A DNA stretch of 64,000 bases from Asaia bogorensis (GCA_945901855.1 CAMDLT010000014.1:1-64000); one strand, 5' to 3'. Shown: positions 18,553 to 29,345, counted from the first letter of the stretch. Notes: generated by a model not told the origin, from the sequence alone. A program made the numbers and translations.

Positions 18553-19163
18553 GCAACGTCGTGCGCTTCTTCAATACGGCATATTTTGGCGGCAGCGACA
18601 TTGTGCGACTGCTCAACGCGATCATCTATGTTGCCAATCCGACCGAGAAAGACGCTGCACACATCACGTTTCAGGGCCCCTTCTTCTCGCCGTCCGAGGC
18701 GCAGGACATGCTGCCTGCCGACGTGGCGGGCGCGCCGGTTGGCGTCGATGGAACAGCTAACTTCTTCGACTGCGGGCAGCAGACGATTTTTTTGAAATGC
18801 CATTCGCCAAAGATATTCAAACACTGGCACAAACCGGATGGGTTTCTGACCCAGCACATTACGCTCTATGATGGCCGCCAAGCGGATTTCGCCACGCGTC
18901 TTTTCGACCGTATCCGTCGGTACCATTGGTCGTTTGAACTTTACGTCGATCATGTAGCGACAGTGCGCTCGGTCAAGGGCGAGTACCGGCCGGGCTTGTT
19001 CAATTCGATTGAGCGCCCGCTGATCGAGGAACTCGATGGCACCAAATTCGTCCATACGCGTTTTGTTGAAATGACCGATGTCGATCGACTGGATTTGATC
19101 GAGCGGATGTGCGCGCTGCTGTTCGCACCGTCCGCCTCTCTCGGTCGCCGAGCGTTGGCGTAA
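18549..19163 (+). CDS. 2H-phosphoesterase-like protein paired with the nucleotidyltransferase
   Basis: 204 residues. Two HxT motifs, AHITFQGP (His38, Thr40) and QHITLYDG (His103, Thr105), lie 65 residues apart, the hallmark arrangement of 2H phosphoesterases such as LigT, 2',3'-cyclic phosphodiesterases, AKAP7-type 2',5'-phosphodiesterases and phage Acb1. The predicted reaction is cleavage of a 2',5' or cyclic phosphodiester. The start ATG overlaps the nucleotidyltransferase stop (ATGA), and the stop is one base before the rluC-like TTG start. The assignment rests on motifs only; overall similarity to a named subfamily was not tested. Confidence 0.6.
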   Translation: MSNVVRFFNTAYFGGSDIVRLLNAIIYVANPTEKDAAHITFQGPFFSPSEAQDMLPADVAGAPVGVDGTANFFDCGQQTIFLKCHSPKIFKHWHKPDGFLTQHITLYDGRQADFATRLFDRIRRYHWSFELYVDHVATVRSVKGEYRPGLFNSIERPLIEELDGTKFVHTRFVEMTDVDRLDLIERMCALLFAPSASLGRRALA

Positions 19164-19164
19164 A

Positions 19165-20175
19165 TTGTCAGGAGTCCAGGAAATCCGCGTCAAGGCGGAC
19201 GATGCGGACCAGCGGCTCGATCGCTGGCTCAAGCGGCGTTTTCCAGCCTTGGGGCAAGGGCGCATCGAGAAGCTGCTGCGCACGGGCCAGATCCGCGTCG
19301 ACGGCAAACGCGCCAAATCGAACCAGCGGCTCGCGCCCGAGCAGGCGATCCGCCTGCCGCCGCATATCGACATGCCCCCGCCCGACGAGCCCGAAGGCGG
19401 CGGCCCGGCCGTGCGCGTGCCGCGCGCGATCTCCAAGGCGGATGCCGAGCTCATCCAATCGTGCGTCATCTACAAGGACGACGACGTGATCGTGCTCAAC
19501 AAACCGCCGGGCCTTGCCGTGCAGGGCGGGACGGGCACCGAGCGCCATATCGACGGCATGCTCGACGCGCTGCAGTTCGACCAGGAGGGCAGGCCCAAGC
19601 TCGTGCATCGCTTGGACCGCGACACGTCGGGCGTGCTGGTGCTGGCGCGCGGGGCGCGCAACGCGCAGCTGCTGGGCGATTCGTTCCGGCACCGCAATGC
19701 CCGCAAAATTTACTGGGCGCTGGTGGTGGGCGCCCCCAAACCCGCGCAAGGCAAGATCGATCTGGCGCTTGCCAAAGAAGCGGGCCCCAGCGGTTACGAG
19801 CGCGTGGCGCCCGACGCGGACGACGGCAAACGCGCGGTCACGCTGTTCTCAACGGTCGAGGTTGCGGGCGACCGCGCGGCATGGCTTGCTTTGTGGCCGC
19901 GCACGGGCCGCACCCATCAGCTGCGCGTGCATTGCGCCGAAGCGCTGAAGACGCCGGTCGTCGGCGACGGCAAATATGGCGGTACCGAAGCAAGGCTGGT
20001 CGGCGACGGGCTTTCGGCCAAGCTGCATCTGCACGCGCGCTCGATCGAAATTCCGCATCCGTCGGGCGACGGGTTGCTCAAAGTTCGCGCGCCACTGCCC
20101 TTGCACATGAAAAAAACCTGGGAATTTTTTGGCTTCGACGTCGATGCGCGCACGGACCCGTTCCCGCGCGACTAA
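19165..20175 (+). CDS. rluC: RluC/RluD-type pseudouridine synthase
   Basis: 336 residues from TTG 19165, chosen because MSGVQ is the usual N-terminus of alphaproteobacterial RluC-like proteins. An S4-like RNA-binding domain is at about 14-70 (RLDRWLKRRFP, GQIRVDGKR). The catalytic domain carries HRLDRDTSG with catalytic Asp151, then RTHQLRVHC. It would isomerise uridines in 23S rRNA. No good ribosome binding site precedes it, so translation may depend on coupling to the gene ending at 19163. Confidence 0.9.
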   Translation: MSGVQEIRVKADDADQRLDRWLKRRFPALGQGRIEKLLRTGQIRVDGKRAKSNQRLAPEQAIRLPPHIDMPPPDEPEGGGPAVRVPRAISKADAELIQSCVIYKDDDVIVLNKPPGLAVQGGTGTERHIDGMLDALQFDQEGRPKLVHRLDRDTSGVLVLARGARNAQLLGDSFRHRNARKIYWALVVGAPKPAQGKIDLALAKEAGPSGYERVAPDADDGKRAVTLFSTVEVAGDRAAWLALWPRTGRTHQLRVHCAEALKTPVVGDGKYGGTEARLVGDGLSAKLHLHARSIEIPHPSGDGLLKVRAPLPLHMKKTWEFFGFDVDARTDPFPRD

Positions 20176-20218
20176 GCGGCCTTGGCCGCCCCTTCAAAAA
20201 CCGGCAAACTCGCGTTCA

Positions 20219-20914
20219 ATGAACCTCCAAAATCCCCCGCGTCTGGCCCTGTTCGATTTTGACGGCACGTTGGTCGACAGCCAGCATGCGATCCAAGCCT
20301 GCATGCAAAGCGCGTTCGACAGCATGGGGCTTGCGGCCCCGACGCTTGCCCAAACCCACCGCGTGATTGGCCTGCCGCTCGAGCGCTGCATGGCGCTGCT
20401 GGCGCCAAGCCAAACCGAGGCTGCGCATCTGGAACTCACGGCCGCCTACAAGCGCGCGTTTTTCGAACTGCGCACCGATGGCGGCATGGTCGAGCCGATG
20501 TTTCCAGGCGCCCTTGCAGCGCTCGACGCGATCGAGGCGGCGGGTTGGCAGCTTGGCATCGCCACTGGCAAAGCGCGCCGCGGGCTCGATGCGGTGCTGG
20601 CGTCGCACGGGTTGCTCGCACGCTTTAGAACGCTGCAAACCGCCGACCGCGCGCCCGGCAAACCCGACCCGACGATGGTCCGCTGGGCGCTCGAAGAAAC
20701 CGGCGTGGATCGCAAAAACGCCATCATGATCGGCGATACAAGTTTCGACATGGCGATGGCGAAGGCGGCCGGTATTCCCGCACTCGGCGTCGTTTGGGGC
20801 TATCATGCGCCCGACGAACTCGTGGCGGCCGGGGCGACCCGCATCGCCGAATCCTACGACGACGTGCCGGACTTGATCCGGCAGATTTGGGGAGAAGCAC
20901 AATGCGCGTCTTGA
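20219..20914 (+). CDS. HAD-superfamily phosphatase (phosphoglycolate phosphatase-like)
   Basis: 231 residues. Motif I is LFDFDGTLVDS with nucleophile Asp13 and acid Asp15. Motif II is the Ser/Thr region around GIATGKARRGLD, motif III the lysine in PGKPDPTM, and motif IV MIGDTSFDM. The cap domain after residue 20 is of the C1 type. It belongs to the Gph/PpaX group, so the substrate could be phosphoglycolate, pyrophosphate or another small phosphoester. The 3' end overlaps the next gene by 13 bases. Confidence 0.88.
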   Translation: MNLQNPPRLALFDFDGTLVDSQHAIQACMQSAFDSMGLAAPTLAQTHRVIGLPLERCMALLAPSQTEAAHLELTAAYKRAFFELRTDGGMVEPMFPGALAALDAIEAAGWQLGIATGKARRGLDAVLASHGLLARFRTLQTADRAPGKPDPTMVRWALEETGVDRKNAIMIGDTSFDMAMAKAAGIPALGVVWGYHAPDELVAAGATRIAESYDDVPDLIRQIWGEAQCAS

Positions 20915-23040
20915 AATGGGTTGCCATCGGGCTTGCGGGCCTCGTGGTGCTGGTCGTGGCGGGCGTGTTCGTCGTGGTCTCGACGATCGACCCCAACCAG
21001 TACAAACCCCAGATCGTCGAGGCCGCCAAAAAGGCGACCGGGCGCGATCTGGTCCTCAAGGGCGACATCAAGCTTGCCGTCGGCTTGAATCCCAGTTTCA
21101 GCATCGCCGACGTGACGTTCGGCAATGCGGCATGGGGCACGCGCCCCGAAATGGTCAAGGTCGGGCGCTTCGAAGTGCAAGTGGCGCTGATGCCGCTGCT
21201 CTCCAAGCAGGTCGACGTCAAGCGACTGGTGCTGGCCGACACCGACATTTTGTTGGAGACCAACGCCGCCGGTGCGGGCAACTGGGCGTTCGACGCCGCA
21301 AAACCCGCCGCACCCGCCCAGCCCGCCAACCAACCCGCCCAAGCGGCGGGCGCGCCGTTGCCGTTGCCGGTGGTTCGCGAGGTGGAACTGCGCAACGCGC
21401 GCTTTGCCTTCCGCGACGGCAAGACGCGCGAAACCCAGGAAGTCAAACTTGAGCGCGTTCTGCTCAATGCCGACAGCATTTCCTCGCCGCTCAAAATCGA
21501 AATTGCCGGGGCGGTCAACGTGCCGGCTTTGGCAGGCGAGCAGAAATTCACGCTGAAGGGCGAGGTGGGCTCGATCGAACGCGCGCTGCAAACGGCCGGT
21601 GCGCCGTGGCCGGTCAATCTGGCCTTCGGGGTCGGCGACAATGTTTTGACCGGCAAGCTTGCAGGCGCCATCCAGGCGCCGTCCGCAGCCCAGGGCATCG
21701 CGATGGCGCTCACGCTTGCAATCCCCGATCTGCAGAAGCTCGCAGCACTTGCCAAGGCCGACAGCCCGATCGCGGGCCCGCTCAATCTTGAGATGCAAGT
21801 GCGCGACCCGGCCCCCCAACGCTACCAGATCTCCAACCTCAAGCTCGCGATGGGCCTGCAAAACGCGGTCGATCTTTCGGGCGAGGCGACGGTCGTGCTG
21901 CCGCAAACGCCGACCGGCAAACCGGCGGTGCAGGCCAATCTGCGCTCGACGACGATCGATCTGGTGAAGCTGTTTCCGGCCAAGCCTGCGGCAGCCCAGG
22001 CACGCCCGGCGACCGCAACGTCATCCGGCGCGGCGCCAAGCGACGGGCGCGTCATTCCCAACGAAAAGCTGCCCTTCGAAGCGCTGAACAGCGCCAATGC
22101 CGACATCAAATACGCCGCCGACAGCATCGTCACGGCCGGCGCCACGCTGCGCGATCTCAATCTTGCGCTCGTGCTCAACAACGGCGCGTTGACCGTGCGG
22201 CCGCTGACCTTCGATATGGACGGCGGCAAGTTCCTGGTCGAGACCACCGCCAACGCCGCGCAGAAAAACTTCACCCAGAAGGTCGAGATGCGCAATCTCG
22301 ATGTCGGCCGTGTTTTGACCGAGCGCAAGTTGAACGATTGGTTCAAAGGCGGCCTTACCACGTTCGATCTCAATCTGCGCGGCCAGGGCGACACGGCGCG
22401 CGCGTTGGCGGCCTCGCTGAACGGCGACGTGTTCTTGAACATGGGGCCGGGCGAACTGGGCCAGGCCGCCACGCGCGTGATCGGCGATTGGCTCGCCAAG
22501 GTGGCGCCGCCCTTGGCAGCCGTGAATATCGGTACTTCCGTGCGCTGCGGCATCCACAAGATCGATTTCCAGAACGGCGTCGGCACGTTTCGCGCCGGTC
22601 TGCTCGATACGGGGGTGATGTCGGCGCGCACCAGCGGCACGCTCAATCTTGGCACCGAACAGCTTGGCCTCAACCAAGTGGTCGGCCCGATTGCCGTCTT
22701 TGTTCGCGGCACGTTTGCCAATTCCAGCATCGTTCCGGATCCGGCCGGCAGCGCGCAAGCGCTGCTCTCGGGCGGGGCAGGCGCGATCACGGGCCTTGTC
22801 GGCGGTGCAGGTTCGATCGTCGGCGGTTTGATCGGTGGATCGCAGCCGCAAGGGACACGCGCGCCGGCGGCCTCGAACGCCAACGCCTGCGCGCAAGCGC
22901 TGGCAGCGGCCACCGGCCGACCGGCGCCGGCGGCCCCCGCAGCCGCACCGGCACCGGCCGCACAACCAGCCCCGGCCCAGCCTGCAGCGCCGGGCGGCAT
23001 CCAATTGCCGGGCGGCATGCGTTTGCCGTTCAGCCGTTGA
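20902..23040 (+). CDS. AsmA-family envelope protein
   Basis: 712 residues starting at ATG 20902 inside the HAD gene. One N-terminal membrane helix (about 5-28) is followed by DPNQYKPQIVEAAKKATGR, the AsmA N-terminal signature, and a long beta-rich periplasmic region with LARGE repeats of the AsmA/TamB type ending near 650. The last 70 residues are low-complexity Ala/Pro followed by a glycine-rich tail. AsmA-like proteins are thought to move phospholipids between membranes. ATP12 follows with a four-base overlap. Confidence 0.87.
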   Translation: MRVLKWVAIGLAGLVVLVVAGVFVVVSTIDPNQYKPQIVEAAKKATGRDLVLKGDIKLAVGLNPSFSIADVTFGNAAWGTRPEMVKVGRFEVQVALMPLLSKQVDVKRLVLADTDILLETNAAGAGNWAFDAAKPAAPAQPANQPAQAAGAPLPLPVVREVELRNARFAFRDGKTRETQEVKLERVLLNADSISSPLKIEIAGAVNVPALAGEQKFTLKGEVGSIERALQTAGAPWPVNLAFGVGDNVLTGKLAGAIQAPSAAQGIAMALTLAIPDLQKLAALAKADSPIAGPLNLEMQVRDPAPQRYQISNLKLAMGLQNAVDLSGEATVVLPQTPTGKPAVQANLRSTTIDLVKLFPAKPAAAQARPATATSSGAAPSDGRVIPNEKLPFEALNSANADIKYAADSIVTAGATLRDLNLALVLNNGALTVRPLTFDMDGGKFLVETTANAAQKNFTQKVEMRNLDVGRVLTERKLNDWFKGGLTTFDLNLRGQGDTARALAASLNGDVFLNMGPGELGQAATRVIGDWLAKVAPPLAAVNIGTSVRCGIHKIDFQNGVGTFRAGLLDTGVMSARTSGTLNLGTEQLGLNQVVGPIAVFVRGTFANSSIVPDPAGSAQALLSGGAGAITGLVGGAGSIVGGLIGGSQPQGTRAPAASNANACAQALAAATGRPAPAAPAAAPAPAAQPAPAQPAAPGGIQLPGGMRLPFSR

Positions 23041-23762
23041 GCGAGACCAATGCGGCACCCGTCTTTGCCGAGCCGAGCGTCCAGACGCTCGGCGACGGCT
23101 TTGGCGTGGCGCTCGACGGCATGGCGCTCAAAACGCCGGCGGGCACGGTTTTGCGCGTGCCGACAAAGGCGTTTGCCGAGGCGTTGGCGGACGAGTGGCG
23201 CGGGGTTTTGCCGCGCGGCAAATTCGCCAAGTTCGATTTCGAGAAAGTACCGCTGACGCGTATCGCGGGCACGGCTTGCGACCGCATCGCGCCCAAACGC
23301 GACGCCGTGATCGACGAATTCGTCGCCTATGCCGAAACCGATCTGGTCTGCTACCGCGTGGGCGAACCGCGCGATTTGGCTGCGCGCCAGATCGCAACCT
23401 GGCAACCGCTGCTCGATTGGCTCGCCCTCGCGTTCGATGCGCGGCTTGAGGCGCACATGGCCGTCGCGCCGCGCCCGCAACCCGCATCGAGCCTGGGGGC
23501 GCTGCGAAAATCGCTGCACGGCTTCGACGACCTTAAATTGTCGGGGCTTGGGGTAGCGGTCGAAGCGTGCGGGTCGCTTGCCATCGGGTTGGCGCTGGCC
23601 GAGGGGCGCTTGGATGCGGCCGGCGCGTTCGCTGCCGCCGAGCTCGACGCGCTGTTCCAGATCGAGCGCTGGGGCCCGGACCCCGTGCATACGGCCAAGC
23701 ACGCCGCCATCCGCGCCGATCTTGTTGTTTGCGAACGGTTTTTGGCGCTGGCGAAAGCCTAG
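23037..23762 (+). CDS. ATP12-family chaperone for F1-ATPase assembly
   Basis: 241 residues from TTG 23037, which overlaps the AsmA-like stop as TTGA; no ATG gives the family N-terminus. Conserved stretches are the LDGMALKTPAG region, KFDFEKVPLTRIA, the ETDLVCYR segment and the C-terminal FQIERWGPDP. ATP12 binds the F1 alpha subunit before hexamer assembly in mitochondria and alphaproteobacteria, which supports the taxonomic placement. No terminator is visible between its stop and pccB. Confidence 0.9.
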   Translation: MSETNAAPVFAEPSVQTLGDGFGVALDGMALKTPAGTVLRVPTKAFAEALADEWRGVLPRGKFAKFDFEKVPLTRIAGTACDRIAPKRDAVIDEFVAYAETDLVCYRVGEPRDLAARQIATWQPLLDWLALAFDARLEAHMAVAPRPQPASSLGALRKSLHGFDDLKLSGLGVAVEACGSLAIGLALAEGRLDAAGAFAAAELDALFQIERWGPDPVHTAKHAAIRADLVVCERFLALAKA

Positions 23763-23820
23763 CCGCTTTGCTACTCCCTGAGGACGGCACAATTCCGTCA
23801 TAGAAGGAAGTCCGTCGTCC

Positions 23821-25353
23821 ATGCAGGAAATTCTCAACGAACTCGAAGCGCGTCGGCAAAGCGCGCGCGCGGGCGGCGGCGCCAAGCGCGTCGAAGCGCA
23901 GCACGCCAAGGGCAAACTTACGGCGCGCGAGCGGCTCGACGTGCTGCTCGACGAAGGCTCGTTCGAAGAATGGGACATGTTCGTCGAGCATCGCTCGGTC
24001 GAGTTCGGCATGGCGGACCAGAAAGTCCCCGGCGACGGCGTCGTCGCGGGGTGGGGCACCGTCAACGGGCGCCTCGTGTTCGTCTATTCGCAGGATTTTA
24101 CCGTGTTCGGCGGCTCGCTTTCCGAAGCGCATGCCGAAAAAATCTGCAAGATCATGGACCAGGCCATGAAAGTGGGGGCGCCCGTCATCGGCCTCAACGA
24201 TTCGGGCGGGGCGCGCATCCAAGAAGGCGTCGCGAGTCTTGCGGGCTATGCCAACGTGTTCCAGCGCAACGTGCTGGCCTCGGGCGTGGTGCCGCAAGTG
24301 TCGCTCATCATGGGGCCGTGCGCGGGCGGTGCGGTCTATTCGCCCGCGATGACCGACTTCATTTTCATGGTCAAAGACAGCTCCTACATGTTCGTGACCG
24401 GTCCCGACGTCGTCAAGACCGTGACGCACGAAATCGTCTCGGCCGAGGATCTGGGCGGTGCCGCGACCCACACGCAAAAATCGGGCGTGGCCGATCTGGC
24501 GTTCGACAACGACGTCGAAGCGCTTTTGCAAACGCGCCGCTTTGTCGATTTTCTGCCGCAGAACAACAAAGCCAGCGTGCCGCAGCGCCCAACGCACGAC
24601 AGCCCCGAGCGCGTCGAGCCCTCGCTCGATACGCTCGTGCCGGCCAATCCCAACAAGCCCTACGACATGCACGAAGCGATTTTGAAAATCGTCGACGATG
24701 CCGACTTTTTCGAAATCCAGCCGGACAACGCCAAAAACATCATTGTCGGGTTCGGGCGCATCGAAGGGGCGACGGTCGGGTTCGTTGCCAACCAGCCGAT
24801 GGTGCTGGCCGGGTGTCTCGACATCGCGGCTTCGATCAAGGCCGCGCGCTTCGTGCGTTTTTGCGACTGCTTCGGCATCGCGATCGTCACCCTCGTGGAC
24901 GTGCCGGGCTTCATGCCCGGAACCGCGCAGGAATATGGCGGCATCATCAAGCACGGGGCGAAGCTGCTGTATGCCTATGCCGAGGCGACGGTGCCGAAAG
25001 TGACGCTCATCACGCGCAAGGCGTATGGCGGCGCCTACGACGTGATGGCGTCGAAACATCTGCGCGGCGATTTGAACTACGCGTGGCCGACGGCCGAAAT
25101 TGCCGTGATGGGCCCCAAGGGTGCGGTCGAAATCATCTTTCGCGCCGACATGGGCGACCCTGCCAAAATCGAAGCGCGCACCGACGAATATCGCAAGCGC
25201 TTCGCCAATCCGTTCGTGGCGGCCTCGCGCGGCTTCCTCGACGACGTGATCTCGCCCGCATCGACGCGCCCGCGGCTGGCCCGCGCGCTCGCGATGCTGC
25301 GCACCAAAAAACTCGAAAATCCGTGGAAGAAACACGGGAACATTCCGCTGTGA
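23821..25353 (+). CDS. pccB: Propionyl-CoA carboxylase beta subunit
   Basis: 510 residues, carboxyltransferase subunit. The N-domain has the [19 protein letters not shown] opening and the acyl-CoA pocket around [12 protein letters not shown]. The C-domain has [24 protein letters not shown] and [12 protein letters not shown], which form the carboxybiotin oxyanion holes. With PccA it converts propionyl-CoA to methylmalonyl-CoA. GAAGGAAG (23803-23810) is a good ribosome binding site. Its stop overlaps the next small gene (GTGA). Confidence 0.95.
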   Translation: MQEILNELEARRQSARAGGGAKRVEAQHAKGKLTARERLDVLLDEGSFEEWDMFVEHRSVEFGMADQKVPGDGVVAGWGTVNGRLVFVYSQDFTVFGGSLSEAHAEKICKIMDQAMKVGAPVIGLNDSGGARIQEGVASLAGYANVFQRNVLASGVVPQVSLIMGPCAGGAVYSPAMTDFIFMVKDSSYMFVTGPDVVKTVTHEIVSAEDLGGAATHTQKSGVADLAFDNDVEALLQTRRFVDFLPQNNKASVPQRPTHDSPERVEPSLDTLVPANPNKPYDMHEAILKIVDDADFFEIQPDNAKNIIVGFGRIEGATVGFVANQPMVLAGCLDIAASIKAARFVRFCDCFGIAIVTLVDVPGFMPGTAQEYGGIIKHGAKLLYAYAEATVPKVTLITRKAYGGAYDVMASKHLRGDLNYAWPTAEIAVMGPKGAVEIIFRADMGDPAKIEARTDEYRKRFANPFVAASRGFLDDVISPASTRPRLARALAMLRTKKLENPWKKHGNIPL

Positions 25354-25565
25354 AAGACCCCCGCGCCGAACGCCTGCGCCAGTTTCGGCTGCATGCGCTG
25401 GTCTTTACCGGCGTGCTGTTTCTGGCGATCGCGGCGAATGCGCTGGTCTCGCCCGGATATCCGTGGTGGATGTGGCTTGGCAGCGTGTGGGCGCTGCCGC
25501 TCTCGCTGCATTGGGCCTATGCCCATGAAATCATCGGGCCCAAAATTTCACGCGGGGACCGCTGA
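25350..25565 (+). CDS. Small two-helix membrane protein (2TM type), first copy
   Basis: 71 residues from GTG 25350, which overlaps the pccB stop. After a basic N-terminus ([11 protein letters not shown]) come two hydrophobic helices (about 19-38 and 44-62) joined by SPGYPWWMW, then a short polar tail. The pattern resembles the 2TM domain family, which has no assigned function. The stop shares one base with the start of a second, related small gene. Lying inside the pcc operon suggests a link with carboxylase assembly or membrane association, but this is inference. Confidence 0.75.
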   Translation: MKDPRAERLRQFRLHALVFTGVLFLAIAANALVSPGYPWWMWLGSVWALPLSLHWAYAHEIIGPKISRGDR

Positions 25566-25759
25566 TGCGACGGGCTTTGCAAATCCATTTCGCCGTGGCG
25601 CTCGCAAGCATCGGAATTTTGGCGGGCGTAAACGTGCTTTTTGTGCCGGGCTTCCATTGGTGGGCGCTTGTCGCCGTCGCATGGGGCGTGCCGTTGGCGC
25701 TGCATACCGCCTATGCGCTGGGTCTCTTTGGGGAACTTTTCGGATCGAAGGATCGCTGA
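25565..25759 (+). CDS. Small two-helix membrane protein (2TM type), second copy
   Basis: 64 residues from ATG 25565. It repeats the plan of the preceding protein: a short basic start ([10 protein letters not shown]), two hydrophobic helices at about 8-28 and 33-53 separated by VPGFHWWA, then a charged end. The shared PG[YF]xWW turn suggests an old tandem duplication. pccA begins one base after its stop, so it is almost certainly co-translated with the carboxylase. Confidence 0.75.
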   Translation: MRRALQIHFAVALASIGILAGVNVLFVPGFHWWALVAVAWGVPLALHTAYALGLFGELFGSKDR

Positions 25760-25760
25760 C

Positions 25761-27767
<2,007 letters not shown>

Positions 27768-27769
27768 CC

Positions 27770-28147
27770 GTGCCGACGGCGCAAACGGCAGGGGACCAAA
27801 AGGCTGGCGCGCGCGCCGCGTTTTTCGCGCGCATGCTAGCCGCCAATGCGCCCGCGCAAGCGGCCGAACTGCCGCCAAGCTGGCAGCAAGCGCTCGACGA
27901 ATTGCGGCTTGCCTACCTCGCGGGTGCGGGGGCCGCTTGCGTGGTGCTTTCGTTTGCGCTGGCGGAAGCGGCCCAGCGCCGCGCGGGCGACGGCGAAAAT
28001 CCCGAATATGATTTGCTGCGTGCCCGCCGCAATCGCGTGGCGCATCTGGACAAAGACGACTATCCGGATCCCGCAACGCTCGACGATTGGGCCGACGCCG
28101 CCTTGCGCACCGCACTGCGACTGGCCTATGCGGCCGCGTGGCGGTAG
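27770..28147 (+). CDS. Small protein with HEPN-like RNxxxH motif, function unknown
   Basis: 125 residues from GTG 27770, two bases after the pccA stop. The C-terminal half looks helical, and residues 87-92 read RNRVAH, matching the R-x4-H motif (often R[N/H/D]xxxH) of HEPN ribonuclease and HEPN-like domains. A long hydrophobic helix precedes it at about 46-66. There is no adjacent MNT-type antitoxin. It could equally be a DUF4145-like or unrelated helical protein. The 3' end overlaps possible upstream starts of the acylphosphatase gene. Confidence 0.5.
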   Translation: MPTAQTAGDQKAGARAAFFARMLAANAPAQAAELPPSWQQALDELRLAYLAGAGAACVVLSFALAEAAQRRAGDGENPEYDLLRARRNRVAHLDKDDYPDPATLDDWADAALRTALRLAYAAAWR

Positions 28148-28158
28148 TCTTGCACGGC

Positions 28159-28449
28159 ATGCCAAACGCCGCGCGCCGTGTCCATCACGTGACGATCAAG
28201 GGCCATGTCCAGGGCGTGTGGTATCGCGGCTGGACGGTCGAAAACGCGACGGCGCTGGGGCTGCATGGGTGGGTCCGCAACCGGCCCGACGGCACGGTCG
28301 AAGCCGTGTTCGCAGGTGCGCCCGATGCGCTCGACAGAATGATCGAGGCATGTCGGCGCGGACCTATGTCGGCGCGCGTGTCGGATGTGGTCGTGACGGA
28401 CATTGCCGACGAAGGCTGGACCGATTTTGTCCAGCGCGCGACGCTCTAG
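28159..28449 (+). CDS. acyP: Acylphosphatase
   Basis: 96 residues from ATG 28159; GTG 28138 and TTG 28150 are alternative in-frame starts. The motif [11 protein letters not shown] carries catalytic Arg23, and [12 protein letters not shown] carries Asn41. It hydrolyses acyl phosphates such as 1,3-bisphosphoglycerate or acetyl phosphate. The TAG stop lies within a CTAG palindrome that also supplies the stop of lipB on the other strand. Confidence 0.92.
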   Translation: MPNAARRVHHVTIKGHVQGVWYRGWTVENATALGLHGWVRNRPDGTVEAVFAGAPDALDRMIEACRRGPMSARVSDVVVTDIADEGWTDFVQRATL

Positions 28450-29120
28450 GCGCCGAACACTTCGAAAAACGCGGCTTCGAGCGCCATGTCGACTTCCGGC
28501 ATCGACACGATTTGGCCAAGGTCGGCAAGCGACGTGACGCCGTAGCTCGGCGCCGAAATTCCGCACGGCACGATGCCCGCGAAGTGCGAGAGATCGCAAT
28601 CGACATTGAGCGATATGCCGTGGAACGCAACCCAGCGTTTGACGCGCACGCCGAGCGCGCCGATCTTGTCCTCGCGTCGCCCGCCTTTGCCGTCTGGGCC
28701 GCGATCGACCCAGATGCCGATGCGTCCCTTGCGCCGCTCGCCCTTCACGTTGAACCGCGCGAGCGTCGCGACGATCCATCGTTCGAGATGTTCGACATAG
28801 GCGCGCACGTCGCCGCCGCGCGGTTTCAAGTCGAGCATCGCATAGGCCACGCGCTGGCCCGGACCATGATACGTGTACTGGCCGCCGCGCCCGGCTTCGA
28901 ACACGGGGAAGCGGTCGGGGGCGACAAGGTCGGCAGGCTTCGCCGAAGTGCCGGCCGTATAAAGCGGCGGATGTTCGACCAGCCAGACCATTTCGGGGGC
29001 CTGGCCGTCGCGAATTTGGGCTGCGCGCGCCTCCATAAACGACAAGGCTTGCGCGTAATCGGTAAGGCCCTCGGCCACCCGCCATTCGAGCCCGTCCAAC
29101 GGTTTGTTTTTCCAGCTCAT
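28446..29120 (-). CDS. lipB: Octanoyl-[acyl carrier protein]:protein N-octanoyltransferase
   Basis: 224 residues from the ATG complementary to 29118-29120. [31 protein letters not shown] and KIGALGVRV are the conserved LipB blocks, and VPCGIS contains the catalytic cysteine, with the lysine of DKIGA as partner. It moves octanoate from ACP to the lipoyl domains of dehydrogenases, the first step of lipoate synthesis. An open reading frame continues far upstream of this start opposite maeB, but that is an artefact of codon bias. Confidence 0.95.
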   Translation of the reverse strand: MSWKNKPLDGLEWRVAEGLTDYAQALSFMEARAAQIRDGQAPEMVWLVEHPPLYTAGTSAKPADLVAPDRFPVFEAGRGGQYTYHGPGQRVAYAMLDLKPRGGDVRAYVEHLERWIVATLARFNVKGERRKGRIGIWVDRGPDGKGGRREDKIGALGVRVKRWVAFHGISLNVDCDLSHFAGIVPCGISAPSYGVTSLADLGQIVSMPEVDMALEAAFFEVFGA

Positions 29121-29226
29121 TCGGGCTCCGGTCCGGGAACTTGCATAAGCCCCCCCGATTTGGTATCCCCGCGTCCCGTTCCTTTGCAAGCCCTCCCTCG
29201 GCGGGCTCTGGGGAACTCCGAAAAGT

Positions 29227-29312
29227 GCGGCCGTGGCGGAACGGTAGACGCGCCAGCTTGAGGTGCTGGTGGGAGAAATCTCGTGGAAGTTCGAGTCTTC
29301 TCGGCCGCACCA
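29227..29312 (+). tRNA. tRNA-Leu (GAG)
   Basis: 86 nt including an encoded CCA (29310-29312). The acceptor arms GCGGCCG (29227-29233) and CGGCCGC (29302-29308) pair perfectly. The anticodon stem CCAGC/GCTGG encloses the loop TTGAGGT, so the anticodon is GAG (29260-29262), reading CUC and CUU leucine codons. A long variable arm, as required of class II tRNA-Leu, follows (GGGAGAAATCTCGT), then the T arm with TTCGAGT. It is transcribed away from lipB and toward maeB. Confidence 0.95.
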
Positions 29313-29345
29313 TTTTCCCTCTAACGACATAAAGGCGAACGCGCG

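Noticed and set aside
23768-23810. A TTGCTA box before pccB as a promoter
   Set aside because: No acceptable -10 box occurs at 15-19 bp. The clear ribosome binding site suggests pccB may be reached by read-through or by a promoter of another type.
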